In this document: piece after piece, positions 1-8,146 of the stretch | How the letters are laid out: each line of letters begins with the position of its first letter | How positions within the stretch are numbered: the stretch's first letter is position 1 | Assembly (NCBI RefSeq): GCF_002860205.1 | Contig: NZ_PGVB01000018.1 | Span: 1 to 64,000 of the forward strand | Source of the DNA: Bacillus sp. T33-2 | Lineage (GTDB): Bacteria > Bacillota > Bacilli > Bacillales > Cytobacillaceae | DNA: 64,000 nucleotides | Direction: 5' to 3' | The notes under the pieces: generated by a model | What the model was told of the DNA's origin: nothing | Databases searched by the model: none | The model's input: the letters and a program-made list of their open reading frames with translations, nothing else | Program-made: the position numbers and the translations under genes

Positions 1-63
<63 letters not shown>

Positions 64-75
64 GTTTAATATTAT

Positions 76-150
76 TCCGCAGTAGCTCAGTGGTAGAGCA
101 TTCGGCTGTTAACCGAACGGTCGCAGGTTCGAATCCTGCCTGCGGAGCCA
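76..150 (+). tRNA. tRNA-Asn (GTT)
   Basis: A 7-bp acceptor stem (TCCGCAG/CTGCGGA), D and T arms (GGTTCGAATCC) and an encoded CCA are all visible. The anticodon loop reads CTGTTAA, so the anticodon is GTT. First tRNA after the 5S gene. Confidence 0.97.
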
Positions 151-192
151 AAACCTCAAAAAGGATACGTCCTTTTGAGCTGGCAGCAGCAT

Positions 193-265
193 GCTTCCAT
201 AGCTCAGCAGGTAGAGCACTTCCATGGTAAGGAAGAGGTCAGCGGTTCGAGCCCGCTTGGGAGCT
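193..265 (+). tRNA. tRNA-Thr (GGT)
   Basis: Acceptor GCTTCCA pairs with TGGGAGC, with one G-T pair. The anticodon loop ATGGTAA gives GGT. The CCA end is not encoded, unlike most neighbours in the cluster. Confidence 0.96.
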
Positions 266-282
266 CTCTATTAAACTATAAC

Positions 283-357
283 GGCCCCTTGGTCAAGCGG
301 TTAAGACACCGCCCTTTCACGGCGGTAACACGGGTTCGAATCCCGTAGGGGTCACCA
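283..357 (+). tRNA. tRNA-Glu (TTC)
   Basis: Acceptor GGCCCCT/AGGGGTC, anticodon loop CTTTCAC (TTC), T arm GGGTTCGAATCCC and encoded CCA. Confidence 0.97.
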
Positions 358-361
358 TATT

Positions 362-437
362 GGAGGATTAGCTCAGCTGGGAGAGCATCTGCCTTACAAG
401 CAGAGGGTCGGCGGTTCGAGCCCGTCATCCTCCACCA
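362..437 (+). tRNA. tRNA-Val (TAC)
   Basis: Acceptor GGAGGAT/ATCCTCC, anticodon loop CTTACAA (TAC), T arm with GGTTCGAGCC and encoded CCA. Confidence 0.97.
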
Positions 438-442
438 TATGT

Positions 443-466
443 GCCGGTGTAGCTCAATTGGTAGAG
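443..466 (+). pseudogene. truncated 5' copy of tRNA-Thr (TGT)
   Basis: These bases are identical to the first 24 nt of the intact tRNA-Thr gene at 603. The identity extends 3 nt upstream, giving a 27-bp direct repeat (440-466 and 600-626) with a period of 160 bp. After the D arm the sequence diverges, and no anticodon arm or T arm follows. The insert between the copies has no convincing gene. It looks like the scar of a duplication or an integration event at a tRNA gene. Confidence 0.85.
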
Positions 467-602
467 ACGAGCGTTGCATCACGAATATGCTGCGAGTTGT
501 ACTCATCGAACTGCTGCTTGAATAAGTTTACTGAGATGAGGACACCTGCGAAAAGAAAAACTTTGTTTAGTAATACCAAACTAAGTAATTATTTTAATCT
601 GT

Positions 603-678
<76 letters not shown>

Positions 679-724
679 TTCTTGTTATGATCGAGGACGT
701 TAAGATTAATTTCATCATTTAACC

Positions 725-809
725 GGAGGGGTAGCGAAGTGGCTAAACGCGGCGGACTGTAAATCCGCTCCCTCAGGGTTCGGCGGTTCGAATCCGTCCC
801 CCTCCACCA
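725..809 (+). tRNA. tRNA-Tyr (GTA)
   Basis: A class II tRNA of 85 nt with a long variable arm. The anticodon loop contains CTGTAAA (GTA). Acceptor GGAGGGG/CCCCTCC and an encoded CCA. Confidence 0.97.
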
Positions 810-869
810 TTTGAATATTTATTAAGAAAAATGGACAAGCTAACTGTGTCCCTTTTTGTTTTATACTAC

Positions 870-944
870 TGGGCTATAGCCAAGCGGTAAGGCAACGGAC
901 TTTGACTCCGTCATGCGTTGGTTCGAATCCAGCTAGCCCAGCCA
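870..944 (+). tRNA. tRNA-Gln (TTG)
   Basis: Acceptor TGGGCTA/TAGCCCA, anticodon loop TTTTGAC-like giving TTG, T arm GGTTCGAATCC, and encoded CCA after the discriminator G. Confidence 0.96.
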
Positions 945-1018
945 AATCATAATATTGTTGAATTTTTACTTCAGCGGATTTTGTGCAAAATACCGAGAGG
1001 TTATTTTAAGCAAATTAC

Positions 1019-1091
1019 GAGCCATTAGCTCAGTCGGTAGAGCATCTGACTTTTAATCAGAGGGTCGAAGGTTCGAGTCCTTCATGGCTCA
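1019..1091 (+). tRNA. tRNA-Lys (TTT)
   Basis: Acceptor GAGCCAT/ATGGCTC; anticodon loop CTTTTAA gives TTT. The CCA is not encoded. Confidence 0.96.
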
Positions 1092-1143
1092 TGTTTATAT
1101 TATTATCAAGACCGTTTCACTTATTTTTTTAACTGATTAATAT

Positions 1144-1218
1144 GCGGAAGTAGTTCAGTGGTAGAACATCACCTTGCCAAGGTGGGGGTCGCGGGTTCGA
1201 ATCCCGTCTTCCGCTCCA
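1144..1218 (+). tRNA. tRNA-Gly (GCC)
   Basis: Acceptor GCGGAAG/CTTCCGC; anticodon loop TTGCCAA gives GCC; CCA encoded. Confidence 0.97.
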
Positions 1219-1228
1219 TTCATTTTTC

Positions 1229-1304
1229 GGGGCCTTAGCTCAGCTGGGAGAGCGCCTGCTTTGCACGCAGGAGGTCAGCGGTTCGATCCCGCTAGGCTCC
1301 ACCA
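1229..1304 (+). tRNA. tRNA-Ala (TGC)
   Basis: Acceptor GGGGCCT/AGGCTCC; anticodon loop TTTGCAC gives TGC; CCA encoded. Last gene of the cluster, followed by a strong terminator. Confidence 0.97.
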
Positions 1305-1319
1305 TCATACTACATATTG

Positions 1320-1355
1320 AGTCTTAAACCTGCCTTAGGTTTAAGACTTTTTTTA
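1320..1355 (+). terminator. Rho-independent terminator of the tRNA cluster
   Basis: A perfect 12-bp stem (AGTCTTAAACCT with AGGTTTAAGACT) with a 5-nt loop is followed by a T tract, 15 bases after the last tRNA. Confidence 0.93.
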
Positions 1356-1496
1356 TTTTATTAGGTTATTTTTATGATACCGAATAGAAATGGAACGGGT
1401 TTGATAACGTATAAATATGCACAAAGTTGTCCAGTTGAGTCAGTTGAATGTAAGCGGTTAAAATAAAGTAAAAGAATAGTGGAGATGGGTGAAAGA

Positions 1497-2393
1497 ATGA
1501 GAAAACTTTCAATAATTGGAATGCCGATGGATTTAGGGCAAATGCGCCGTGGTGTGGACATGGGTCCAAGCGCAATCCGGTACGCCGGAGTAAATGAGAG
1601 ATTAAAAGTGCTATTCGATGAAATAGAAGATTTGGGAGATATCCAGGTAGGCAGACCGGAAGTTCGGGTGGATCCCGAATCCAATTTACGAAATCTGGAT
1701 TTAGTAGCAGAGAAAAGTGCCCTCTTGGCAAAGGAAGTAGATAAAATAGTCAGCTCGGGCTCATTTCCTCTCATACTCGGAGGCGATCACAGTATTGCCA
1801 TCGGCACTTTGGCAGGTGTATCAAAGCATTATAAAAATTTAGGTGTGATCTGGTATGACGCACATGGCGACCTAAATACATCAGAGACATCACCATCCGG
1901 AAATATCCACGGCATGCCACTGGCTGCCAGCCTGGGAATTGGCCATGAACTGTTAACAAACATTGCGGGATACAGTCCAAAAGCCAAACCCGAAAATGTT
2001 GTCATTATTGGTGCGAGGTCACTCGATGAGGGTGAAAAAATCCTGATAAAAAAATTAGGCATAAAAGTGTTTACGATGCATGAAATAGACAGGCTCGGCA
2101 TGGCCACAGTGATAGAACAAACCATTGCATACTTAAAAGAACGGACTGATGGCGTACATCTGTCATTGGATCTTGACGGATTGGATCCAACCGATGCACC
2201 GGGTGTAGGTACACCTGTCCCCGGGGGTATCAGTTACCGTGAAAGCCATCTAGCTATGGAAATGCTGGAGGAGGCCGATATTATCACATCAGCTGAATTC
2301 GTTGAAGTAAACCCAATCCTGGATGAAAGAAATAAAACTGCAATTGCCGCAGTTGCGTTAATGGGATCCCTATTCGGGGAAAAACTTCTGTAG
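1497..2393 (+). CDS. rocF: arginase
   Basis: A 298-residue ureohydrolase that hydrolyses L-arginine to ornithine and urea in the cytoplasm, feeding the Roc arginine catabolic route. The Mn-binding motifs are intact: GGDHS at about residues 95-99, DAHGD at 121-125 and DLDGLD at 225-230. The ATG at 1497 is preferred because the protein then begins MRKLSIIGMPMDLGQ, as in Bacillus RocF, with GGGTGA just upstream. A GTG at 1479 and an ATG at 1485 in the same frame are less likely. The gene stands alone between the tRNA terminator and its own terminator. Confidence in function is high; the start is less certain. Confidence 0.95.
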   Translation: MRKLSIIGMPMDLGQMRRGVDMGPSAIRYAGVNERLKVLFDEIEDLGDIQVGRPEVRVDPESNLRNLDLVAEKSALLAKEVDKIVSSGSFPLILGGDHSIAIGTLAGVSKHYKNLGVIWYDAHGDLNTSETSPSGNIHGMPLAASLGIGHELLTNIAGYSPKAKPENVVIIGARSLDEGEKILIKKLGIKVFTMHEIDRLGMATVIEQTIAYLKERTDGVHLSLDLDGLDPTDAPGVGTPVPGGISYRESHLAMEMLEEADIITSAEFVEVNPILDERNKTAIAAVALMGSLFGEKLL

Positions 2394-2402
2394 TACAATA
2401 AA

Positions 2403-2437
2403 AAAGCAGCAGCTTATCAATAAGCTGCTGCTTTATC
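2403..2437 (+). terminator. rocF terminator
   Basis: A perfect 14-bp stem (AAAGCAGCAGCTTA / TAAGCTGCTGCTTT) with a TCAA loop, 10 bases after the rocF stop. It may also end transcription of the opposing Spo0E-like gene. Confidence 0.9.
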
Positions 2438-2495
2438 GTTTAACCAAACATATTTAAAGAAAAATCGTTTTTTTATTTGGAAGATAAACCTTTTT

Positions 2496-2651
2496 TTATT
2501 TTGAAGATAAACCGTGGTATCTATTTAATAAATGATCAAGCTTCGTGCTGGCCTTGAGCACTTGTTCATTGGACAGTGACGTAAGTGATGCCAGCTCAAC
2601 CATTTGTTTACGGCAGTTTTCAATATCCCTAAGCAGTGAATTCCTACACAT
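2496..2651 (-). CDS. Spo0E-family aspartyl-phosphate phosphatase
   Basis: A small protein of 51 residues, typical of the Spo0E/YisI/YnzD family, which dephosphorylates Spo0A~P and so delays sporulation. The pattern IENCRKQMVELAS, then VLKASTKLDHLLNRY, matches the family helix-loop-helix; STKLD replaces the usual SQELD core. The ATG at 2651 follows GGGGTGG at a good distance. A longer in-frame extension to 2747 lacks a ribosome binding site and family similarity. It is convergent with rocF and divergent from sigW. The exact Spo0E paralogue cannot be assigned. Confidence 0.85.
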   Translation of the reverse strand: MCRNSLLRDIENCRKQMVELASLTSLSNEQVLKASTKLDHLLNRYHGLSSK

Positions 2652-2762
2652 GTTAACCACCCCAGTATCCTTTATATGTTCTTTTATAACCGGATTAAAA
2701 GTTTTTAAACCAATTGAGTAAATATTTGCTAAACTAAATATCGTCAAGATTTTTATATAAAT

Positions 2763-2789
2763 TGAAACCTTTTCTGCAGCCGGTACGTA
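2763..2789 (+). promoter_or_regulatory. SigW-type autoregulatory promoter of sigW
   Basis: TGAAAC at 2763-2768 and CGTA at 2786-2789 match the Bacillus SigW consensus, with 17 nt between them by my count. The site lies 34 bases before sigW, as expected for autoregulation. Confidence 0.85.
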
Positions 2790-2823
2790 TATCGGTTAGC
2801 CGCAATGTGAGGCGAGGTAAAAA

Positions 2824-3387
2824 ATGGAGACCATTGTTAAGAAAAGAATTAAACAGGTGATAAAAGGCGATCAAAATGCATATGCAGAGATCGTGGAATT
2901 ATATAAGGACAGGGTATTTCAACTGTGCTTCAGAATGCTGGGGAATCGGCACGAAGCCGAGGATATGGCACAGGAAGCATTCATTAGGGCATATATCAAT
3001 ATTAACAGTTTCAACCAAAATTTGAAGTTCTCGACATGGTTATACAGGATTGCCACAAACCTGTGTATAGATAGGCTTCGCAAAAAGAAACCGGATTATT
3101 ATTTAGATGCAGAAGTTCCCGGGACAGAAGGGCTGAACATGTATTCACAGGTCGCATCAGACACGGAATTACCGGAGGATGAACTGGAAAGTTTAGAACT
3201 GCAGGATATGGTCCAAAAAGAAATTTCAAAACTACCCGATAAATACCGGTCTGTCATCGTATTAAAGTATATTGAAGAGCTTTCACTGAATGAAATCAGT
3301 GAAATACTGGACCTTCCGCTCGGGACGGTTAAAACGAGAATCCACAGGGGACGGGAAGCTCTCAGACAGCAATTACGCCATGTTTAA
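2824..3387 (+). CDS. sigW: ECF RNA polymerase sigma factor SigW
   Basis: A 187-residue extracytoplasmic-function sigma factor. Region 2 includes the AEDMAQEAFIRAY segment at about residues 41-53 and FSTWLYRIATNLC. Region 4 ends in the helix-turn-helix LPLGTVKTRIHRGREALR. In Bacillus it directs the response to cell-wall and membrane stress and to bacteriocins. It is followed after 15 bases by the anti-sigma gene and preceded by a SigW-type promoter, and both fit the known sigW-rsiW arrangement next to the cdaA operon. Confidence 0.97.
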   Translation: METIVKKRIKQVIKGDQNAYAEIVELYKDRVFQLCFRMLGNRHEAEDMAQEAFIRAYININSFNQNLKFSTWLYRIATNLCIDRLRKKKPDYYLDAEVPGTEGLNMYSQVASDTELPEDELESLELQDMVQKEISKLPDKYRSVIVLKYIEELSLNEISEILDLPLGTVKTRIHRGREALRQQLRHV

Positions 3388-3402
3388 TTAAGAGGTGATA
3401 AC

Positions 3403-4047
3403 GTGAATTGTCCAGATAAGTTTTTAGAATATATGCATGAATATTTAGATGAAGAAATATCGACCGACCATGAACGGGAATTAAGGGAGCATTTGCAATC
3501 ATGTTCCGACTGCCAGATCCTTTTTAGGGAATTAACAAGGGCAATTGCACTCGTCCAAAGTACGTCCCACGTCCATGCGCCGTCAAATTTTACGGCAAAT
3601 ATAATGGCAAAGCTTCCAAAAGAGAAAAAGAAAGCAGAATTCCAGCGCTGGTTTAGGAACCACCCGTTACTGACTGCTGCTTCTTTGTTTCTTGTATTAA
3701 TGATGGGAAGCATCGTCTCTACCTGGAATACAGAACAGCAATTTTCAGTATCCAAACACCCTAACCTCATTGTTGAAAACAATACCGTCATCGTTCCGGA
3801 AGGGGAAGTTGTAAAAGGGGATCTTGTCGTACGCAATGGGGAAATAAAGATAGAGGGTCAGGTCCAGGGAAATGTCACAGTCATTAATGGCGAGAAGTAC
3901 CTGGCTTCAGCAGGAAATGTGACAGGAGAAATAACTGAAGTGAATGAAGTGTTTGACTGGATGTGGTACCACATTAAAAAAACTGTTAAAAGCACTGTGG
4001 GCATTCTAGACGATAATAAAGAAGCAAAAGAACAGTCGCTCCAGTAA
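3403..4047 (+). CDS. rsiW: anti-sigma-W factor RsiW
   Basis: A 214-residue membrane anti-sigma factor that holds SigW until cleaved by site-1 and site-2 proteases. The N-terminal zinc anti-sigma motif is visible as HLQSCSDC (H-x3-C-x2-C) near residue 31. One membrane segment follows at about residues 88-108, then an extracytoplasmic domain. The start is GTG with AGAGGTGA upstream. The start-to-stop spacing from sigW is 15 bases, so the two are co-transcribed. Confidence 0.95.
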   Translation: MNCPDKFLEYMHEYLDEEISTDHERELREHLQSCSDCQILFRELTRAIALVQSTSHVHAPSNFTANIMAKLPKEKKKAEFQRWFRNHPLLTAASLFLVLMMGSIVSTWNTEQQFSVSKHPNLIVENNTVIVPEGEVVKGDLVVRNGEIKIEGQVQGNVTVINGEKYLASAGNVTGEITEVNEVFDWMWYHIKKTVKSTVGILDDNKEAKEQSLQ

Positions 4048-4066
4048 GGGTGGCTGTTCTTTTATT
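4026..4066 (+). terminator. terminator overlapping the rsiW 3' end
   Basis: AAAAGAACAG pairs with CTGTTCTTTT across an 18-nt loop and runs into TTTATT. The left arm is inside the last rsiW codons. Confidence 0.75.
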
Positions 4067-4221
4067 GCTATCCGGCCTGAAGGTGGCAGTTCAAAAAAGT
4101 ACCAGGTGCAGTTTCATAAAATATACCTTTCTTATGATATAATAATAAAGTTACAAAAGACGTGGGGATGGAAGTACACAAACAACTCCTTCTTTTTGAT
4201 AAAAATCGTGGAGGAAGTACA

Positions 4222-5049
4222 ATGGATTCTGCAGATTTCAACATTTTAGAATATCTAGCCAATATCGTTGACGTTCTCCTTGTTTGGTACGTTATCTACA
4301 AGCTGATTGCAATCATTCGGGGAACGAAGGCAGTGCAATTATTGAAAGGGATCTTTGTGATCCTGATTGTGAAATTTGCCAGTGATTTCTTCGGGTTCAA
4401 TACACTCAGCTGGATAATGCAGCAAGCGTTGACGTGGGGTTTCCTGGCCATCATCATCATTTTCCAGCCGGAATTGCGGCGGGCCTTGGAGCAGCTGGGG
4501 CGGGGCAGGCTTTTTGCCCGGACTGGCTACCAGGAGGAAGATGACGAGGATAAGATGATTGAGGCGATCACCAAAGCGACGGACTATATGGCAAAACGCC
4601 GGATCGGCGCGTTAATTTCGATAGAAAGAGAAACCGGGTTAAGTGATTATATTGAAACAGGAATACAGTTGAATTCCAAGGTGTCGGCAGAATTGCTGAT
4701 CAACATTTTCATCCCGAATACACCGCTTCATGATGGTGCGGTCATTTTACAAAGAAATACTGTTGCTGCAGCCGCCTGTTATTTACCACTTTCTGAAAGC
4801 CCGTTTATTTCGAAAGAACTGGGAACAAGGCACAGGGCAGCCTTGGGCGTCAGCGAAGTGACTGATAGTATTACAGTTGTCGTTTCTGAAGAGACCGGCA
4901 ATGTTTCTCTCACGAAAAACGGCGAGCTTTACCGGGACTTAAGCCAGCCTACTCTGCGCGAGCTATTGGCCAATGAACTTGGTTCCCAGGCGAAAATGAG
5001 ACAGGACTTCTCAGCAGTGTGGAATTGGAGGGGGAAGAAAAATGGATAA
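4222..5049 (+). CDS. cdaA: diadenylate cyclase CdaA
   Basis: A 275-residue membrane diadenylate cyclase that makes c-di-AMP from two ATP. Three N-terminal membrane segments lie within about residues 10-85. The DAC domain follows, with the catalytic LHDGAVI motif and the RHRAALG motif. The ATG at 4222 follows GAGGAAG and gives a start like B. subtilis CdaA (…ILEYLANIVDVLLVWYVIY); the in-frame extension to 4162 is unlikely. It overlaps cdaR by 8 nt and is followed by glmM, the conserved cdaA-cdaR-glmM module that ties c-di-AMP to cell-wall precursor synthesis. Confidence 0.96.
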   Translation: MDSADFNILEYLANIVDVLLVWYVIYKLIAIIRGTKAVQLLKGIFVILIVKFASDFFGFNTLSWIMQQALTWGFLAIIIIFQPELRRALEQLGRGRLFARTGYQEEDDEDKMIEAITKATDYMAKRRIGALISIERETGLSDYIETGIQLNSKVSAELLINIFIPNTPLHDGAVILQRNTVAAAACYLPLSESPFISKELGTRHRAALGVSEVTDSITVVVSEETGNVSLTKNGELYRDLSQPTLRELLANELGSQAKMRQDFSAVWNWRGKKNG

Positions 5050-6271
5050 ACTGATGGACTATCCATGGTTTATGAAAGCCGTTGCCCTCGTGCTTGCCGT
5101 CCTGCTATTTTCATCCGTTCCGAATGATGATGAAAGTGAGACTGCCGTAAATGTTCCTTCGGACGAAAATACTGAGACAATTACTGATGTTCAGGTTAAA
5201 AGTTATTACGACACAGAAAATCTGGTCGTTAGCGGTGTACCTCGCACAGTGAATATGACCATCCAGGGGCCAAAAAATATTGTCCAGCAAGCCAAGGCTT
5301 TAAGAAACTTTGAGGTATATGTGGATTTGACAGACGTCGAAATTGGCAAGCAACGAGCCGAAATAAAAGTAAGGGATATATCCAAACGATTGGCAGTGAC
5401 CATAGAGCCTGAATATGTAAATGTATCAGTTCAGGAAAAAGTAACAAAAGAATTCAAGGTTGAAGCTGAATTCGACAGGAGAAAGATACAAGAAGGCTAT
5501 ATTGCCGGGGAGGCAAGTATTGATCCGGCCCGTGTAAAGATAACAGGCGCAAAGGATATCATCGATAAAATTAGCTATGTCAAAGCAACCGTTGATGAAG
5601 ACGATCCTGTAAATGAAACGATCAGCCGGGAAGCTGACATTCTGGTGTTTGACAGACAGCTTAATAAGCTTGAAGTGGTCGTCGATCCGGATACTGTAGA
5701 GGTTACGATACCAGTAAAAAGCTCGAGCAAGGATGTGCCGATTAACATTGTCCGCAAAGGTACACCGCCTGCAGGTATTACCATCGAATCGATGAAACTT
5801 GATACAGAACAAGCGACCATCATTGCAGCTCCAGATATTTTAAAGTCGGTGGATAGCGTGCGGGTCGAGGTCGACGTCAGCAACCTGTCTGAAGATACAG
5901 AACTCACATTGCCAGTCATCATCTCAAACGGGGTGGTAAAGGTAACACCTGAAACAGCAAAAGTAACGGTTAATGTCAACAATCAGGTTGAAAAAACAAT
6001 TTCTAATGTTCCGATTGGCATCGAGGGCGAAACCGAACCTTTAGAGGCGGGTTTTTTGCCTCCTGACAACGGACTGACCAATGTGATTGTTTCCGGGCCA
6101 AGTGATGCTGTAGCTGCTCTTACGGCTGAAGATTTTAAGCTTATTGCTGATGTGTCAGGCTTACAGGGAGGGGACCATCAGGTCAATATAAAGGTTACAG
6201 CACCTCAAAACATCAAATGGCGATTGGCAAGAGAAACAGCGAGCATTACGGTAACTGAAAAAGAAGTGTAA
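5042..6271 (+). CDS. cdaR: CdaA regulator CdaR (YbbR-domain protein)
   Basis: A 409-residue protein with one N-terminal membrane segment (about residues 10-25) and four repeated extracytoplasmic YbbR domains. CdaR is known to bind and modulate CdaA. The start ATG lies inside the 3' end of cdaA, so translation is coupled. No unusual features. Confidence 0.94.
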   Translation: MDKLMDYPWFMKAVALVLAVLLFSSVPNDDESETAVNVPSDENTETITDVQVKSYYDTENLVVSGVPRTVNMTIQGPKNIVQQAKALRNFEVYVDLTDVEIGKQRAEIKVRDISKRLAVTIEPEYVNVSVQEKVTKEFKVEAEFDRRKIQEGYIAGEASIDPARVKITGAKDIIDKISYVKATVDEDDPVNETISREADILVFDRQLNKLEVVVDPDTVEVTIPVKSSSKDVPINIVRKGTPPAGITIESMKLDTEQATIIAAPDILKSVDSVRVEVDVSNLSEDTELTLPVIISNGVVKVTPETAKVTVNVNNQVEKTISNVPIGIEGETEPLEAGFLPPDNGLTNVIVSGPSDAVAALTAEDFKLIADVSGLQGGDHQVNIKVTAPQNIKWRLARETASITVTEKEV

Positions 6272-6307
6272 TTTTCCTGCAATAATTCTAGAGGGAGCGA
6301 TTATAGA

Positions 6308-7657
6308 ATGGGTAAATATTTCGGTACGGATGGAGTCCGTGGAGTTGCTAACAGTGAATTGACGCCAGAATTGGCTTTTAAACTTGGACGTTTTGGAGGG
6401 TATGTGTTAACTAAAAACCAAAGCCGTCCAAAGGTTTTAATCGGTCGGGACACAAGGATTTCAGGCCATATGCTAGAGGGGGCCCTCGTATCGGGTTTGC
6501 TTTCCATTGGAGCTGAAGTCATGAGGATTGGAGTTATCTCCACACCGGGAGTGGCGTACCTTACAAAAGCGCTTGGTGCACAGGCGGGAGTCATGATTTC
6601 CGCATCACATAATCCGGTAGCTGATAACGGGATTAAATTTTTTGGCCCGGATGGTTTCAAGCTTTCTGATGAACAGGAGCTCGAAATTGAAAACCTGATG
6701 GACTTGGAAAATGACGAATTGCCGCGCCCAGTCGGGGCAGATCTTGGACAAGTAAATGATTACTTCGAAGGCGGCCAAAAATACCTGCAGTATTTGAAGC
6801 AATCAGTGGATGAAGATTTTTCCGGAATCCATATTGCGCTTGATTGTGCGCATGGTGCAACTTCTTCGCTGGCAGCCCATTTATTTGCTGACCTTGATGC
6901 TGACCTGTCCACAATGGGAGCATCCCCGAATGGGTTGAATATCAATGACGGAGTCGGGTCAACCCATCCGGAAACTCTTGCAGCTTTTGTGAAGGAAAAG
7001 GGAGCCCATGTGGGGTTTGCTTTTGACGGGGATGGCGACAGGATGATTGCCGTTGATGAAAACGGACAGATTGTCGATGGCGACCAGATCATGTATATTT
7101 GCGCCAAATACCTGAATGAACAGAACAGGTTGAAGCAGGGTACTGTTGTTTCAACAGTGATGAGCAACCTTGGTTTCTATAAGGGGCTTGAAGCACATGG
7201 AATAAACAGTGTCCAAACGGCCGTCGGCGACCGCTACGTAGTCGAAGAAATGAAAAAGAACGGCTACAATCTTGGCGGGGAACAATCCGGCCACATTATT
7301 TTTCTCGATTACAACACAACTGGTGACGGCCTTCTGACAGGGCTGCAGCTCGCGAATATCATGAAAATCACACAAAAGCCGCTTTCCGAGCTGGCGGGTG
7401 AAATGAAGAAGTATCCGCAGGTACTTGTCAATGTGAGAGTGACGGATAAACATCATGTTACAGACAATGATAAAGTGAAACAAGTCATCCAGCAGGTTGA
7501 AGAAGAAATGAACGGAAACGGCCGAATCCTTGTCCGTCCATCGGGTACAGAACCGTTAGTTCGAGTGATGGCTGAGGCTCCATCGGAAGATCTTTGTAAG
7601 CAGTATGTCGAGCGGATCACCACAGTTGTAGAATCCGAAATGGGATTGAAAGAATAA
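6308..7657 (+). CDS. glmM: phosphoglucosamine mutase
   Basis: A 449-residue phosphohexomutase that interconverts glucosamine-6-phosphate and glucosamine-1-phosphate on the path to UDP-GlcNAc. The catalytic serine loop ISASHNP is near residue 100. The metal-binding loop FDGDGDRM lies near residue 241. The sugar-binding GGEQSGH segment and the C-terminal phosphate-binding RPSGTEP motif are also present. Third gene of the cdaA-cdaR-glmM operon, 36 bases after cdaR, with its own terminator. Confidence 0.97.
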   Translation: MGKYFGTDGVRGVANSELTPELAFKLGRFGGYVLTKNQSRPKVLIGRDTRISGHMLEGALVSGLLSIGAEVMRIGVISTPGVAYLTKALGAQAGVMISASHNPVADNGIKFFGPDGFKLSDEQELEIENLMDLENDELPRPVGADLGQVNDYFEGGQKYLQYLKQSVDEDFSGIHIALDCAHGATSSLAAHLFADLDADLSTMGASPNGLNINDGVGSTHPETLAAFVKEKGAHVGFAFDGDGDRMIAVDENGQIVDGDQIMYICAKYLNEQNRLKQGTVVSTVMSNLGFYKGLEAHGINSVQTAVGDRYVVEEMKKNGYNLGGEQSGHIIFLDYNTTGDGLLTGLQLANIMKITQKPLSELAGEMKKYPQVLVNVRVTDKHHVTDNDKVKQVIQQVEEEMNGNGRILVRPSGTEPLVRVMAEAPSEDLCKQYVERITTVVESEMGLKE

Positions 7658-7666
7658 CGAAATGGG

Positions 7667-7713
7667 ATATGCATGAGGGAACGCTTTCAATCCCTCATGC
7701 ATATTTATTTTAT
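7667..7713 (+). terminator. glmM terminator
   Basis: A perfect 14-bp stem (ATATGCATGAGGGA / TCCCTCATGCATAT) with a 10-nt loop, followed by TTATTTTATT. Confidence 0.9.
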
Positions 7714-7775
7714 TAAGGGAGTTTCGCATGTTGGCTCCGGGTAAAGTCCCGGAAAGGATCTTCCTTAGTTTTCTA

Positions 7776-7804
7776 TTGACGGAACTAGAAAGTTCCTGTA
7801 TGAT
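7776..7804 (+). promoter_or_regulatory. probable SigA promoter of glmS
   Basis: TTGACG (7776-7781) and TATGAT (7799-7804) are separated by 17 nt. Transcription would start near 7811, giving about 65 nt of leader before the ribozyme. Confidence 0.65.
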
Positions 7805-7875
7805 TATCCTGTTTTTGATCATTCAAAAACATTGAATCTATCGGAAAGGTGGGAGCGGGAAAACTGAATATCTAA

Positions 7876-8035
7876 AGCGCCTGGACTAGTCCCGAACGGC
7901 AGGGATTAGTTGACGAGGAGGAGGTTTATCGAATGTTCGGCGGATGCCTCCCGGCTGAAAGAGCACAGCCGCAAATCCTTGCTTTAAAACATTGGGGCAA
8001 CTCAATGCACAAAGAGAAGGGAATGCTTAAAATTA
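7876..8035 (+). ncRNA. glmS ribozyme: glmS ribozyme/riboswitch
   Basis: The leader of glmS contains the conserved core of the glucosamine-6-phosphate-activated ribozyme. The A|GCGCC cleavage site is at 7876/7877. AGTTGACGAGGAGGAGGTTT, TCGAATGTTCGGCGGATGCC and TCCCGGCTGA follow in the canonical order, and a P4-type hairpin ACATTGGGGCAACTCAATG lies near 7989. When GlcN6P is abundant, self-cleavage exposes the glmS mRNA to decay. The 3' boundary is approximate. Confidence 0.95.
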
Positions 8036-8087
8036 TTCGGAGGTTGGCTACAAGTCTGACCTCAAACCTATTTATAATCAGAGATAA

Positions 8088-8121
8088 GGGGGCAAGTATG
8101 CCCCCGAGGCTTCTTGCCCCC
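8088..8121 (+). promoter_or_regulatory. two alternative hairpins between ribozyme and glmS start
   Basis: GGGGGCA (8088-8094) can pair with TGCCCCC (8099-8105). Alternatively GGGGGCAAG (8088-8096) can pair with CTTGCCCCC (8113-8121). The two are mutually exclusive and end 10 bases before the GGAGGAAC ribosome binding site. No T tract follows, so it is not an obvious terminator. A role in mRNA stability or translation is only inferred. Confidence 0.5.
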
Positions 8122-8146
8122 TATCGCCAGGGAGGAACTAGAAGTT

